This document shows positions 18,139 through 26,494 of a DNA stretch of 64,000 nucleotides, piece after piece. The notes under the pieces were generated by a model, which saw only the letters and a program-made list of their open reading frames with translations, was not told where the DNA came from and searched no databases. Position 1 is the stretch's first letter. Each line of letters begins with the position of its first letter. Position numbers and translations under genes: made by a program. The DNA is from JALZVT01 sp964611345. GTDB taxonomy: Bacteria; Pseudomonadota; Gammaproteobacteria; Pseudomonadales; Azotimanducaceae. The stretch is from positions 24,771 to 88,770 of the forward strand of contig CAZSYU010000005.1 in assembly GCA_964611345.1 (NCBI GenBank), in the 5' to 3' direction.

Positions 18139-19316
18139 CTGGCATGCCAGCGCATTCCGGTCGCAATGGCTACCGGTAACCAGATCAAAAACCAGGTATC
18201 GCCTATTTTATCCAACAGCTCGTGCCCATCTAGCGTGTAGGCGGGCAACGCGAGACCTAAAACACCCAACCCAAACTTGACGTCTTGGTGATGATACGCA
18301 ATCTGAAACTCGCGCAGCACCCGCAACAGTAGCCAGCCACACAACACCAGTCCGAACATTCCCCCATGCAGGGCGACAGATAGATAAAGGCTATGCGGAT
18401 GATTAAAACGCAGGTCACCCATAACAACATCATCTGATGACAGCACCCCAACACCGAACCAGGGAGAATCCTGTATCCGGAGCCACGTCTGTTCCCAAAT
18501 GATCAACCGGTAACTGTCACCGCGTGGAAACACCAACTCGCGAATCTCCGGCTGTAACCAGGCAAACGTAACCCCCAGCGCCACAACAGAAAACACCCCT
18601 AGGACACTCCATACGAAGCGCTGTGGGGTAGGTTGATGATGTGCCAGCAACAACACACCGCTACCCAAGATCAAAGACAAAACTGCGTTGCGAGAGCCTG
18701 TCAGCCACACCGCAGCAACCAGAGGGGCAAGCAACAACGCAGATAGCCAAACAGGCCTGGCACTGACAGTATGTGCAGTATGCAAGACCGTTAGCGTTGC
18801 AAATCCGAACACCAGACCTGCCACTACTTCGGTATTCAGCTGGCCGAGGCCATTCATTCGGCCATCATTGGGTGGATCGATGTAGAAGAGCACAATACAC
18901 AACAGCGCAACTGCACCTCCCACAACCGCCAGCGCAGTAAATAGCCAACGCTGCAACACACCACGGAGTTGACACTCGGCAAAGGCAATCACAAAACAGA
19001 AGGTGAGCAAGGACCGTACGCACTGGGAGAAAAAGTCTCGCCATGAAAATACTTCGGACCAGAAACTGGTCAGCGGCAGGTACAGCAGTACAGCCAAAAC
19101 GGGCCACACCATTGGGCAATGTAATACGTCGCGCCAGTCCTTGAAAAACAACAGCATTGCCAGGCAAAGCAGATAGGAAACAATACTGGAAGCACTCTGA
19201 GAGCTCAGCAACAGCACAGCGACAAACGCAGCAACAAGTAGTGCTGAGTTAACAACAATTCGATCGTATGAAATTTGCACAGGCGAGAATCTACCCCAGA
19301 CCAGCGACGACGTCAC
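18129..19316 (-). CDS. O-antigen ligase/polymerase-like membrane protein (Wzy_C)
   Basis: 395 residues with about ten to twelve hydrophobic segments. A Wzy_C-type region is visible: LTGSRNAVLSLILGSG (about 205-220), then a periplasmic loop with GDSYRLIIWEQTWLRIQDSP and FNHPHSLYLSVALHGG. These are the landmarks shared by O-antigen ligases (WaaL) and polymerases (Wzy). With an ABC exporter in the locus, a ligase joining the exported glycan to lipid A-core is the more economical reading, but the sequence cannot separate the two. Confidence 0.85.
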   Translation of the reverse strand: MTSSLVWGRFSPVQISYDRIVVNSALLVAAFVAVLLLSSQSASSIVSYLLCLAMLLFFKDWRDVLHCPMVWPVLAVLLYLPLTSFWSEVFSWRDFFSQCVRSLLTFCFVIAFAECQLRGVLQRWLFTALAVVGGAVALLCIVLFYIDPPNDGRMNGLGQLNTEVVAGLVFGFATLTVLHTAHTVSARPVWLSALLLAPLVAAVWLTGSRNAVLSLILGSGVLLLAHHQPTPQRFVWSVLGVFSVVALGVTFAWLQPEIRELVFPRGDSYRLIIWEQTWLRIQDSPWFGVGVLSSDDVVMGDLRFNHPHSLYLSVALHGGMFGLVLCGWLLLRVLREFQIAYHHQDVKFGLGVLGLALPAYTLDGHELLDKIGDTWFLIWLPVAIATGMRWHASYR

Positions 19317-19456
19317 ATGTGCAAGACCTACAAAATCACCTCCACCCGTTGCGTGAGCAAGTTGTATTACCCTTTTTGCGCTGCTAGAGTCCCGCGCGCG
19401 AAGCTTCCGAATAGCACCGCAATCGGTTTCCTGACTATCCAGGGGGATATGACCAA

Positions 19457-20662
19457 GTGGATCGGCAGATTTTCCACTCTTCTCCAGACCAAGCTGTTCC
19501 AGAAGACCGGGCCCTAGAAGACGCTCCCTCAGAAGATAGTTACCCCGCCAAAAAATCGCTGCGCATCGGTGTGGATGCTCGCCCCCTCAGCTTTCCGCAC
19601 AGCGGTATCGGTCAGTATCTTCACGCCTTGCTTAAAATTCTGTTACCCGCCACCACTGGCAGAGTGCGGTGGTACCTGTACTCTGACCGCTGTTTGCCGG
19701 AAGACTTTCCCTTGCACGACAGCGTTTTGCGGTGTGGTTCGAACTCATCGAGGCTCTTAAGTACGGGCTTTGCGCAATGCTACTTTGGGCGTTGGGCAAA
19801 AGCCGATCAGTTGGATGTATTCTGGTCCCCTCGCCATCAACTACCAGTGAGCCTCTCCAGGAAAATTCGCAGCGTCGTGACACTGCACGATCTGGTCTTT
19901 GAGACGCACCCGCAAACCATGACGGGCTCCGGCAGGACACTGGAACGACTCTTAACCCCGCGGTCTCTAAAAGCAGCAGATGCGATTATCACTACCTCAA
20001 AGTCAGTACTGAGCGAGCTGACAGCCTACAATGCAGAGTTGCCACCCAAAACTCGAGTGATCCCCTTGAGCAGTAATATCGCCGACTTCTCGACCACTGA
20101 GCGGGCCATCACTTTGCCGGCCAGGCCCTATATTCTGTTCTGCGGCAGCACAGAGCCAAGAAAAAATCTTAACCGATTACTGCGCTCTTTCGTGCGCCTG
20201 CACGCTGAACCATCCCCACCGCCACAGCGCCTGGTCATTGTTTCAGGAGGTGGTTGGAAAGACGCCACTACAAAAGCAATCATGGACGAACATCATGCAA
20301 TGGTCGAAATACACCGTAACGTAACGGAAGCACAAAAAGCCGCACTCCTGCGCAACGCTGACTTCCTGGTCTTACCATCGCTCACCGAAGGGTTTGGTAT
20401 TCCTCTGGTAGAAGCGCAAAAACTTGCTATACCAATACTCACTTCGAATACCGGCGCCATGCCAGAGGTTGCCCGCGAAGCCGCTAGATACGTTGATCCC
20501 TACGATGAAAACTCTATAACCAATGCTCTCCGGGAGATGTGCATGAACGCAGGACTGCGTGAGCGGCTGAGCGCAAACGCTCGCCTACAGGCAGACGACT
20601 TCAATTGGCAACGATCGGCAATGGCCACCCTGGAGGTTTTGCAAAGTGCAGCAACCCACTAG
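19457..20662 (+). CDS. Glycosyltransferase family 4 (mannosyltransferase-like)
   Basis: 401 residues from GTG at 19457; the first 33 residues are hydrophilic and the conserved part begins at LRIGVDARPLSFPHSGIGQY, so a later start is possible. GT4 landmarks: VVTLHDLVFE, ILFCGSTEPRKNLNRLLRSF, and E-x7-E in TEGFGIPLVEAQKLAIP. This pattern is common in mannosyl- and rhamnosyltransferases of O-antigen loci. Ends 17 bases into the following SDR gene, so the two are coupled. Confidence 0.88.
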   Translation: MDRQIFHSSPDQAVPEDRALEDAPSEDSYPAKKSLRIGVDARPLSFPHSGIGQYLHALLKILLPATTGRVRWYLYSDRCLPEDFPLHDSVLRCGSNSSRLLSTGFAQCYFGRWAKADQLDVFWSPRHQLPVSLSRKIRSVVTLHDLVFETHPQTMTGSGRTLERLLTPRSLKAADAIITTSKSVLSELTAYNAELPPKTRVIPLSSNIADFSTTERAITLPARPYILFCGSTEPRKNLNRLLRSFVRLHAEPSPPPQRLVIVSGGGWKDATTKAIMDEHHAMVEIHRNVTEAQKAALLRNADFLVLPSLTEGFGIPLVEAQKLAIPILTSNTGAMPEVAREAARYVDPYDENSITNALREMCMNAGLRERLSANARLQADDFNWQRSAMATLEVLQSAATH

Positions 20663-21401
20663 GGAAGCAACGGTGGTGATAACCGGCCACAACGGCGGCA
20701 TCGGTTCTGTCATCACTAAACAACTTCTGCACGAAGGATATTGTGTGCTCGGCATCGACAACGCATCAGGTGATGGCAGTGTTGCCGAGTTGCAGATAGA
20801 GCTTGCAAACCTTGCCGATCGTGATGAGCGTGTGGAGAGATTTGTTACGGCCCAACTGGGCGATGGCCAGTTAAGCGCGCTAATCAATTGCGCAGCCACT
20901 CAGATCACCGGTGACTTCGAATCACTCGGACGCAGTGCCCTCATGCATTCGCTTGCCGCCAATGCCATTGCGCCCGTCTTGCTCACCCAACAACTGCTGC
21001 CACGACTGCGACGAACAAAACACAGGACAACACCGGGAACTGTGATAAACATCGGCAGCATCCATAGCCGATTAACAAAACGCGGCTTCGCGCCCTACGC
21101 AATCTCCAAGGCTGCCCTTGCTGGCGTGACGAGGAGTCTAGCGCTGGAACTCGGCACGCAGGTCAGAACGCTTGAGATACAGCCCGCCGCAATAGCCTCA
21201 CCAATGTTGGAGGTTGGCTTCACCGATGACCAGGAAGCCAGAAAAGCCCTCGATCAGGTTCACCCAACAGGCAAGATAGGTTCACCACAGGACGTCGCCA
21301 ACACTGTATCGCTCATTCTGCAACACCCTTCGAGCTTCTTAAACGGCGGTGTGATCAACTTGGATGGTGGTCTGTCGTTTGCGCTAAAGGATCCTTGCTA
21401 G
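20646..21401 (+). CDS. SDR-family oxidoreductase in polysaccharide locus
   Basis: 251 residues from a GTG inside the end of the preceding glycosyltransferase. TGHNGGIGS (about 13-21) binds the cofactor, INCAAT replaces NNAG, and Ser (NIGSIHS), Tyr and Lys (YAISK) are in place; the C-terminal NGGVINLDGGLSFA is normal. The coupling with a glycosyltransferase suggests that it reduces or oxidises a sugar or nucleotide sugar, although SDRs of this form also act on acyl groups. Substrate unknown. Confidence 0.85.
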   Translation: MQQPTREATVVITGHNGGIGSVITKQLLHEGYCVLGIDNASGDGSVAELQIELANLADRDERVERFVTAQLGDGQLSALINCAATQITGDFESLGRSALMHSLAANAIAPVLLTQQLLPRLRRTKHRTTPGTVINIGSIHSRLTKRGFAPYAISKAALAGVTRSLALELGTQVRTLEIQPAAIASPMLEVGFTDDQEARKALDQVHPTGKIGSPQDVANTVSLILQHPSSFLNGGVINLDGGLSFALKDPC

Positions 21402-21411
21402 CAGTTAGCGC

Positions 21412-22242
21412 CTAATTATTAGTACCAGACCGAAGTCCATTGCGGGCGTTTGTCAACTCTGCAGCCAAGGTTTCTCGCTGAGCCATAAACACCCGCCGCG
21501 AACGCCATTCGACAAAACGCCGCAATAAACCGCCCACAAGCCTGTCCCAGGGGTATCTACGAATAGCGTACCGCTTATGAATCAGGTCAATCTCCCGGCG
21601 ACCTTGCGTTGCCAAAAGAGTGCTTGTCTTCGAGTCGGCGTGCACACGAAAAGCCCCAAGATAGTCATCAATACGCTCCAGACGCCCCGTCGCCATCAAC
21701 CGCACAAAAAAGTCATAGTCCAGAGCAAACTCTAATTCACTATCGATACCGCCGACGCTATGCATCGCGCTCGAGCGCCAAAAGCAGGTCTCCTGAGGAA
21801 TGTAATCCCAGCGTTGCATGAGATAGTTCGAGTGCGCAGGCAAAGCCCATACGCCGGTGGCATTGCTTTGTGCGTCAATGAACAACCGATGGCTATACAC
21901 CCCCGTCAGTTCCTCGCGACTCGAGAAAAGCCGCCGCACCTTGGCCAACGCTCCGGGTAACAACAGATCATCACTATTGATATAGCAACAGATATCTGCC
22001 GTGAAGTTGTTGTACGCCCATGCCAACGCACCGGCCTGAGAGAGTGTCGAATCCACGCGCACATGCGAAATGGAATCTCCATAAGCACGCAGGATTGCCT
22101 CGGTGTCATCCGTCGAGTCACCGTCGACAACGACATAGAGGTCTTGAGCTTCGAGCTGAGAAACAACACTCCTGATAGTGCTTTCAATATACTGGCCTTG
22201 ATTCAAAGACGGAGTGACAATCAATATGCTCATGGCATCCAT
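21412..22242 (-). CDS. Glycosyltransferase family 2
   Basis: 276 residues from the ATG at 22240-22242, with AGG eight bases upstream; the frame runs 24 codons further but the family motif begins right after this start (MSILIVTPSLNQGQYIESTI). GT-A fold: VVDGDSTDDTE, DXD-type INSDDLLLPGAL, and ALDYDFFVRLMATG. Hydrophilic C-terminus rich in Arg. Divergent from the next GT2 gene with a gap of 29 bases. Confidence 0.87.
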   Translation of the reverse strand: MDAMSILIVTPSLNQGQYIESTIRSVVSQLEAQDLYVVVDGDSTDDTEAILRAYGDSISHVRVDSTLSQAGALAWAYNNFTADICCYINSDDLLLPGALAKVRRLFSSREELTGVYSHRLFIDAQSNATGVWALPAHSNYLMQRWDYIPQETCFWRSSAMHSVGGIDSELEFALDYDFFVRLMATGRLERIDDYLGAFRVHADSKTSTLLATQGRREIDLIHKRYAIRRYPWDRLVGGLLRRFVEWRSRRVFMAQRETLAAELTNARNGLRSGTNN

Positions 22243-22271
22243 CGTAACAACCTGCTGCCCGCATAAGCGAT

Positions 22272-23087
22272 ATGGATAGCCGAGGGCCACTGCCAGACCC
22301 CCAAAATGCACCACTGCTATCGGTGATCACTGTTGTGCGCAACGGCGCTGCTACTATCGAGCGAACCCTGCAAAGCGTGATCTCGCAAAAAACACCGGCG
22401 ATCGAATACCTGGTGCTCGATGGCGCCTCCACCGACGAAACCCTGCACCACATCAAGCACTACGCGAACGATATCGATTACTGGCACAGCAAACCCGATG
22501 CCGGAATCGCAGCGGCTTTCAATGCCGGTCTTGAGCTCGCTCGAGGTCAGTATCTAAGCTTTCTCAATGCTGACGACTGGTACGCACCTGGTGCGCTGTC
22601 CACGGTGCAGGCCGTGCTGCAGGAAGACCCATCCATTAAGTGGCTGTGTGGCGCAATCAACTACTCCGACCCCTGGTCTGACTTTCAACGCGTGGAACTC
22701 GCCGAACCAAAGAACTTGTCAAGATATATGTCTGTTTATCACCCCTCGATGGTCATCGAGAGAGCCACCCATCAGCGCGTGGGCCTCTACAACGAAAACC
22801 TCGACTATGCGATGGACAGCGAATGGACCCACCGCGCGCTCAAGAGCGGCGTTAGCCCCAAGATCCTGCCCACCGTTATCGCCAATATGACTCTCGGTGG
22901 CACAAGCAATCAGCACCTGGCGCGGGCGCTGGCAGAGTACAGAACCTCCGTCCTCGCCAATGAACTGTGCGGCCCCGCAAAGGCGAATTACTATTTTGTG
23001 CGCCAATGGCTAGTGCACACGGCCTTAAAGTCAGGCTGGGTTCGCGCACTGCTCAAGAGTCGCGCGCCTGGAGGCAGCAACTCCTGA
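22272..23087 (+). CDS. Glycosyltransferase family 2
   Basis: 271 residues. GT-A motifs SVITVVRNGAATIERTLQSV (about 17-36), LVLDGASTDETL, SKPDAGIAAAFNAGL and DXD-like FLNADDWYAPGAL are typical of colanic-acid/O-antigen glycosyltransferases of the WcaA/WcaE type. It begins a plus-strand run with the coiled-coil methyltransferase and wzm/wzt, though a 79-base gap with an inverted repeat follows. Confidence 0.88.
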   Translation: MDSRGPLPDPQNAPLLSVITVVRNGAATIERTLQSVISQKTPAIEYLVLDGASTDETLHHIKHYANDIDYWHSKPDAGIAAAFNAGLELARGQYLSFLNADDWYAPGALSTVQAVLQEDPSIKWLCGAINYSDPWSDFQRVELAEPKNLSRYMSVYHPSMVIERATHQRVGLYNENLDYAMDSEWTHRALKSGVSPKILPTVIANMTLGGTSNQHLARALAEYRTSVLANELCGPAKANYYFVRQWLVHTALKSGWVRALLKSRAPGGSNS

Positions 23088-23094
23088 AGTGTTG

Positions 23095-23111
23095 CCTAAC
23101 TATTAGTTAGG
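23095..23111. other. Short perfect inverted repeat
   Basis: CCTAAC and GTTAGG are separated by five bases in the gap between the GT2 gene and the coiled-coil methyltransferase gene. There is no T-run after it on either strand. It could be a protein-binding site or a weak pause hairpin; nothing decides. Confidence 0.3.
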
Positions 23112-23166
23112 TATGATTGCCTCGCTACAAGCTACGACCCCAATAGCACTACGAGACACATCCTGA

Positions 23167-24477
23167 GTGATCGCCAATATCAGCTATATAATGATCTGGG
23201 CAGCCATTGGCCTAGGCTGCCTGGCAACAGCGTTTTATTCTCGTCACCGTATGGATATTCGCGATCGGCTAATGAAAGAGGATTTGCAAAACACTCTGGA
23301 TGCGCAGCAGGCTAGCCAGAACAACACCATCCGCGAGCTACAGGAGGAGCGTGAACGCGTGGCAAAAACTCTGGAAGCCCTGCGAACACGGGTCCAAACC
23401 ATTATCGACGACGCACCGCAACATGATACGAATATCCTGCAAAAAGCTCTCGCAAATGTGCACACCGAACTGGGCCCAACACTCGAACGGCTGACCATAA
23501 CCACCCAAGAGACCACATCCGAGTTAGCGGGCGTGAGCGCAACCATTCGTAGTGCAGAATCCACCGCGCTAACCCACGCGCAGCAACTCACAACACTGAA
23601 CGCCACATCGAACAACAGTGGCGAAGAAATCAAGCTGCTAAAAAAGGAACTGAGCCAGTTGCGCGCTTTTGCAGAAGCAGCCAACACCAACGCTAACAAC
23701 ACCGCAGCACAGGTTGGTGGCCTTTGGACAGACATCGAAAGCAACTTCGCAACAGAGCGCCTGGGTGATGTTGAACAACTGGCAATCGTTGCCGCCAACA
23801 TGGCTGGTGCGGGACTTGCGAAACTACAGTTGGATGCCCCCTCCAGCATCTCCCCGATGCTCCATGGGCATTCCATGATGATGTATCAAATGCTAATGGA
23901 TGCCAGTTCGAATCGTGTTCCTAAGGCAGAACAAGGGTTTCAACTGCTTGAGATTGGCACCACCCGAGAGAAATGGTGGTCGCAAATGTCCACCTCCCGG
24001 CTGGCCGCAACCTGTCGAACCCTCAACTACCGCATGATCACCGTTGATGTTGATCAGCGAAACACCGCATCAGGATTGAAAGCCAATCGATTCTACGACA
24101 ACACTGTTAGCGCAGAGACAGCTCTGGGCGAGGAGTTTGTAGCTAACTGGGAAGGTAAGCTTCCGCCGTATATCTATATCGACGCATATGACTATGAACA
24201 CGAACATCATTCAAAAGATCGTCAGGCGCGCTACTTGGAACTGCAGGGCGAGCAGATTTCGAATGAAGCCTGCTGGGAAATGCACTACAAGTGCGCTGTG
24301 GAGTTTGTTGCGAAGTGTCCGGACAATGGCATTGTCGTCTTTGACGACGTTTTCCAAGAAGATGGCGAATGGCTCGGTAAGGGCAAAACAGCAGCGCCCT
24401 ACATGCTTAAAAACGGTTTCGAGCTGATCGCTCAGAACCCTCAAACCGCCGTTTTCAGGAAACGACCGGTCGAGTGA
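23167..24477 (+). CDS. Membrane-anchored coiled-coil protein with C-terminal methyltransferase-like domain
   Basis: 436 residues from a GTG at 23167. One N-terminal membrane segment (about 6-24), a long Gln/Glu/Thr-rich coiled coil (about 30-185), then a globular domain (about 200-436) with degenerate SAM-binding motif FQLLEIGTTRE (about 258-268), ITVDVD, PYIYIDAYDYEH (about 334-345) and NGIVVFDDVF, the pattern of class I methyltransferases of the TylF/Methyltransf_24 type. It is followed after seven bases by wzm. By analogy with WbdD of E. coli O9a, which combines a terminal methyltransferase and a coiled-coil ruler, it may cap and measure the glycan before export (inference). The domain order is the reverse of WbdD, and no kinase domain is seen. 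Confidence 0.75.
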   Translation: MIANISYIMIWAAIGLGCLATAFYSRHRMDIRDRLMKEDLQNTLDAQQASQNNTIRELQEERERVAKTLEALRTRVQTIIDDAPQHDTNILQKALANVHTELGPTLERLTITTQETTSELAGVSATIRSAESTALTHAQQLTTLNATSNNSGEEIKLLKKELSQLRAFAEAANTNANNTAAQVGGLWTDIESNFATERLGDVEQLAIVAANMAGAGLAKLQLDAPSSISPMLHGHSMMMYQMLMDASSNRVPKAEQGFQLLEIGTTREKWWSQMSTSRLAATCRTLNYRMITVDVDQRNTASGLKANRFYDNTVSAETALGEEFVANWEGKLPPYIYIDAYDYEHEHHSKDRQARYLELQGEQISNEACWEMHYKCAVEFVAKCPDNGIVVFDDVFQEDGEWLGKGKTAAPYMLKNGFELIAQNPQTAVFRKRPVE

Positions 24478-24484
24478 GTTCGGT

Positions 24485-25237
24485 GTGAACTGGGCGTTCT
24501 ACAGGCAGCAACTGGGCACATGGCTGGACTCTGAGCGAGAGCAAGGTTCACTGTGGCTGCTGTGGTTCGTGTTACTTCCTCTCGCGCCTCTGGTTGCCTA
24601 CATGATGTTAGGCCTGTTACGCGTGTTGCCAGGCACCGATGACATTCCACGCGCTCTATATATCGTTCTCGGCATGACGGCCTGGATGTTGTTTTCTGAG
24701 GCGACACAAAGTCCGGGACAGAGTATCACTCGAAATCGCAGCAGCTTTGTGCGCCAGGAAATCAATCTGTTCGAGTTATTAACCGCGTGGCTGCCCGGCC
24801 GCATGACTGTACTGGCAATGCAGATTTGCTTTTGCCTGGTCGCCGCCTGGTTGCTAAAACCTTTTAGTCTCGCTGGGTTTTCTACCTACCTGGGCCTGCT
24901 ATTCGTGGGCCTGATTTTGTTCATCAGCTTTGGCGCCATAATCGGCATACTCGGCCTGATCGCACCAGGGTTCGCCAAACTTGTCGAAACTTCAAATCGG
25001 TTTCTGTTGTTTGTTAGTGCCGCCATTTTTCCATTGCCTGATAGCGAGACGATCGCCCTCCTCAAACAGGCCAATCCCTATTACGTTTTCATAGATGCCA
25101 GTCGTCAGGCACTGTTCGATCTGTCAGTGCCATGGGAGTTGGTGGGTTATTGGTTACTGGGTGGAGGTGTTGTTCTGATTATCCTATTCGCCCGCCTGCC
25201 CGCAATCAGCGCAGACGTTCGGGAATTCTTGCAATGA
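24485..25237 (+). CDS. wzm: ABC-2 polysaccharide exporter permease (Wzm-like)
   Basis: 250 residues from GTG at 24485, with about six hydrophobic segments and the ABC-2 permease pattern; NPYYVFIDASRQALFD (about 199-214) near the C-terminus is the conserved loop of Wzm/TagG/KpsM proteins. It exports undecaprenyl-linked glycan across the inner membrane with Wzt. The stop overlaps the wzt start (ATGA). Confidence 0.88.
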   Translation: MNWAFYRQQLGTWLDSEREQGSLWLLWFVLLPLAPLVAYMMLGLLRVLPGTDDIPRALYIVLGMTAWMLFSEATQSPGQSITRNRSSFVRQEINLFELLTAWLPGRMTVLAMQICFCLVAAWLLKPFSLAGFSTYLGLLFVGLILFISFGAIIGILGLIAPGFAKLVETSNRFLLFVSAAIFPLPDSETIALLKQANPYYVFIDASRQALFDLSVPWELVGYWLLGGGVVLIILFARLPAISADVREFLQ

Positions 25238-26493
25238 TCAGGGTCAAGGTAGGCAACCTTTCAAAGAGTTACCCGATTGCAATCAATGGCAAGCGCGCGC
25301 GACTTCGGCATCAGATGATGCGCCACTGGTTTGGCCTGGGCTCAAACCAAAACGCCACCGGTGAACCGTCCGATGCAGAGGTGCGCAGGGCCCTACAGAA
25401 TGTATCGTTTGACCTGACGCAAGGTGATTCACTCGCAATTATCGGCCGCAACGGGGCAGGCAAATCAACGCTTCTCAAACTCATCGCCGGCAACCTACAA
25501 CCCGACTCCGGCACTCTGAACGTCAGCGGCAAGGTGGGTGGACTTATCGAGCTCGGCTCCGGACTCGAACCCACAAAGTCCGGACGCGATAACGCACGGG
25601 CCAGGGCGCAACTTCTAGGCGTTGAAAAGTCTCAGCTCAGCCATTTTATCGAGGCTATCAACGACTTCGCAGAGCTCGATGACCAATTTGAAGATCCAGT
25701 GAATAGTTACTCTACAGGCATGCGCGCGCGCCTGGGGTTTGCGATCTCCGTCATGTTGCCTTTCGACATCATGGTGTGCGACGAAGCACTAAGTGTCGGT
25801 GACGCCCGCTTCGCTGCAAAATGTCTGGCCAAGATTAACGAACTGAAAGAACAGCGGGTCTTTTTGTTTGTATCGCATTCAATGACAATGGTGCAAAGGT
25901 TTTGCGCGCAGGCCATTGTGCTGGACAAAGGCGAGATGGTCTTCAGTGGCAGTGCAACAGACGGCGTGGCGTTTTATGAAAACAGCATCCTGCACATGTC
26001 TGAAGCCCACGTTAAAAGCACAGACGATTTCGCACGCCGAGAGCAAAGCACCAAAATTACCAACGCACAGCGCAGCTTTTTGGAGCCGTTGCTGATCAAT
26101 CGCGAGAAGATCGAGCGCTGGGAAAGCGCATTTACACTCGACGGCAGTCAATTACGCTTTACCTGGTCAATCACTGCCCGCGACAACTGGAAGGAGGATA
26201 TAAATCATCGCTTTGGCTTCCCGATCTTTGCCGATGACGGCAGCATGCTGTTCTCCTGCACCCATGAAGACATAAACAACGGCTGGCCTGTAGCTAACCG
26301 CACCATCACTGGCACGCTTCATATCAATCATCACGGCCTGCATCCGGGAGTGTACTACCCTGTACTTGCATTCTATGAAGGCCTTGAGCCGATCTTGCGC
26401 CAACCACTAAACGAGCTAGTTATTCCATCCACCGGGCTACCAGGCTTTGGTGTTTACAATGCCGAGCATCAGTGGCTGCTCGGAGACGCATAA
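25234..26493 (+). CDS. wzt: ABC polysaccharide exporter ATPase with C-terminal glycan-recognition-type domain (Wzt-like)
   Basis: 419 residues from the ATG overlapping the wzm stop. Nucleotide-binding domain (about 1-260): Walker A GRNGAGKST (71-79), signature YSTGMRARLGF, Walker B IMVCDEALSVGD, switch His in FVSHS. A further 150 residues or so (about 275-419) form a separate beta-rich domain with RFTWSITARDN and HHGLHPGVYYPVLAFYE, the position and size of the carbohydrate-binding domain of O8/O9a-type Wzt that reads the chain terminus. Converges with the 1033-residue glycosyltransferase with a one-base gap. Confidence 0.92.
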   Translation: MIRVKVGNLSKSYPIAINGKRARLRHQMMRHWFGLGSNQNATGEPSDAEVRRALQNVSFDLTQGDSLAIIGRNGAGKSTLLKLIAGNLQPDSGTLNVSGKVGGLIELGSGLEPTKSGRDNARARAQLLGVEKSQLSHFIEAINDFAELDDQFEDPVNSYSTGMRARLGFAISVMLPFDIMVCDEALSVGDARFAAKCLAKINELKEQRVFLFVSHSMTMVQRFCAQAIVLDKGEMVFSGSATDGVAFYENSILHMSEAHVKSTDDFARREQSTKITNAQRSFLEPLLINREKIERWESAFTLDGSQLRFTWSITARDNWKEDINHRFGFPIFADDGSMLFSCTHEDINNGWPVANRTITGTLHINHHGLHPGVYYPVLAFYEGLEPILRQPLNELVIPSTGLPGFGVYNAEHQWLLGDA

Positions 26494-26494
26494 T

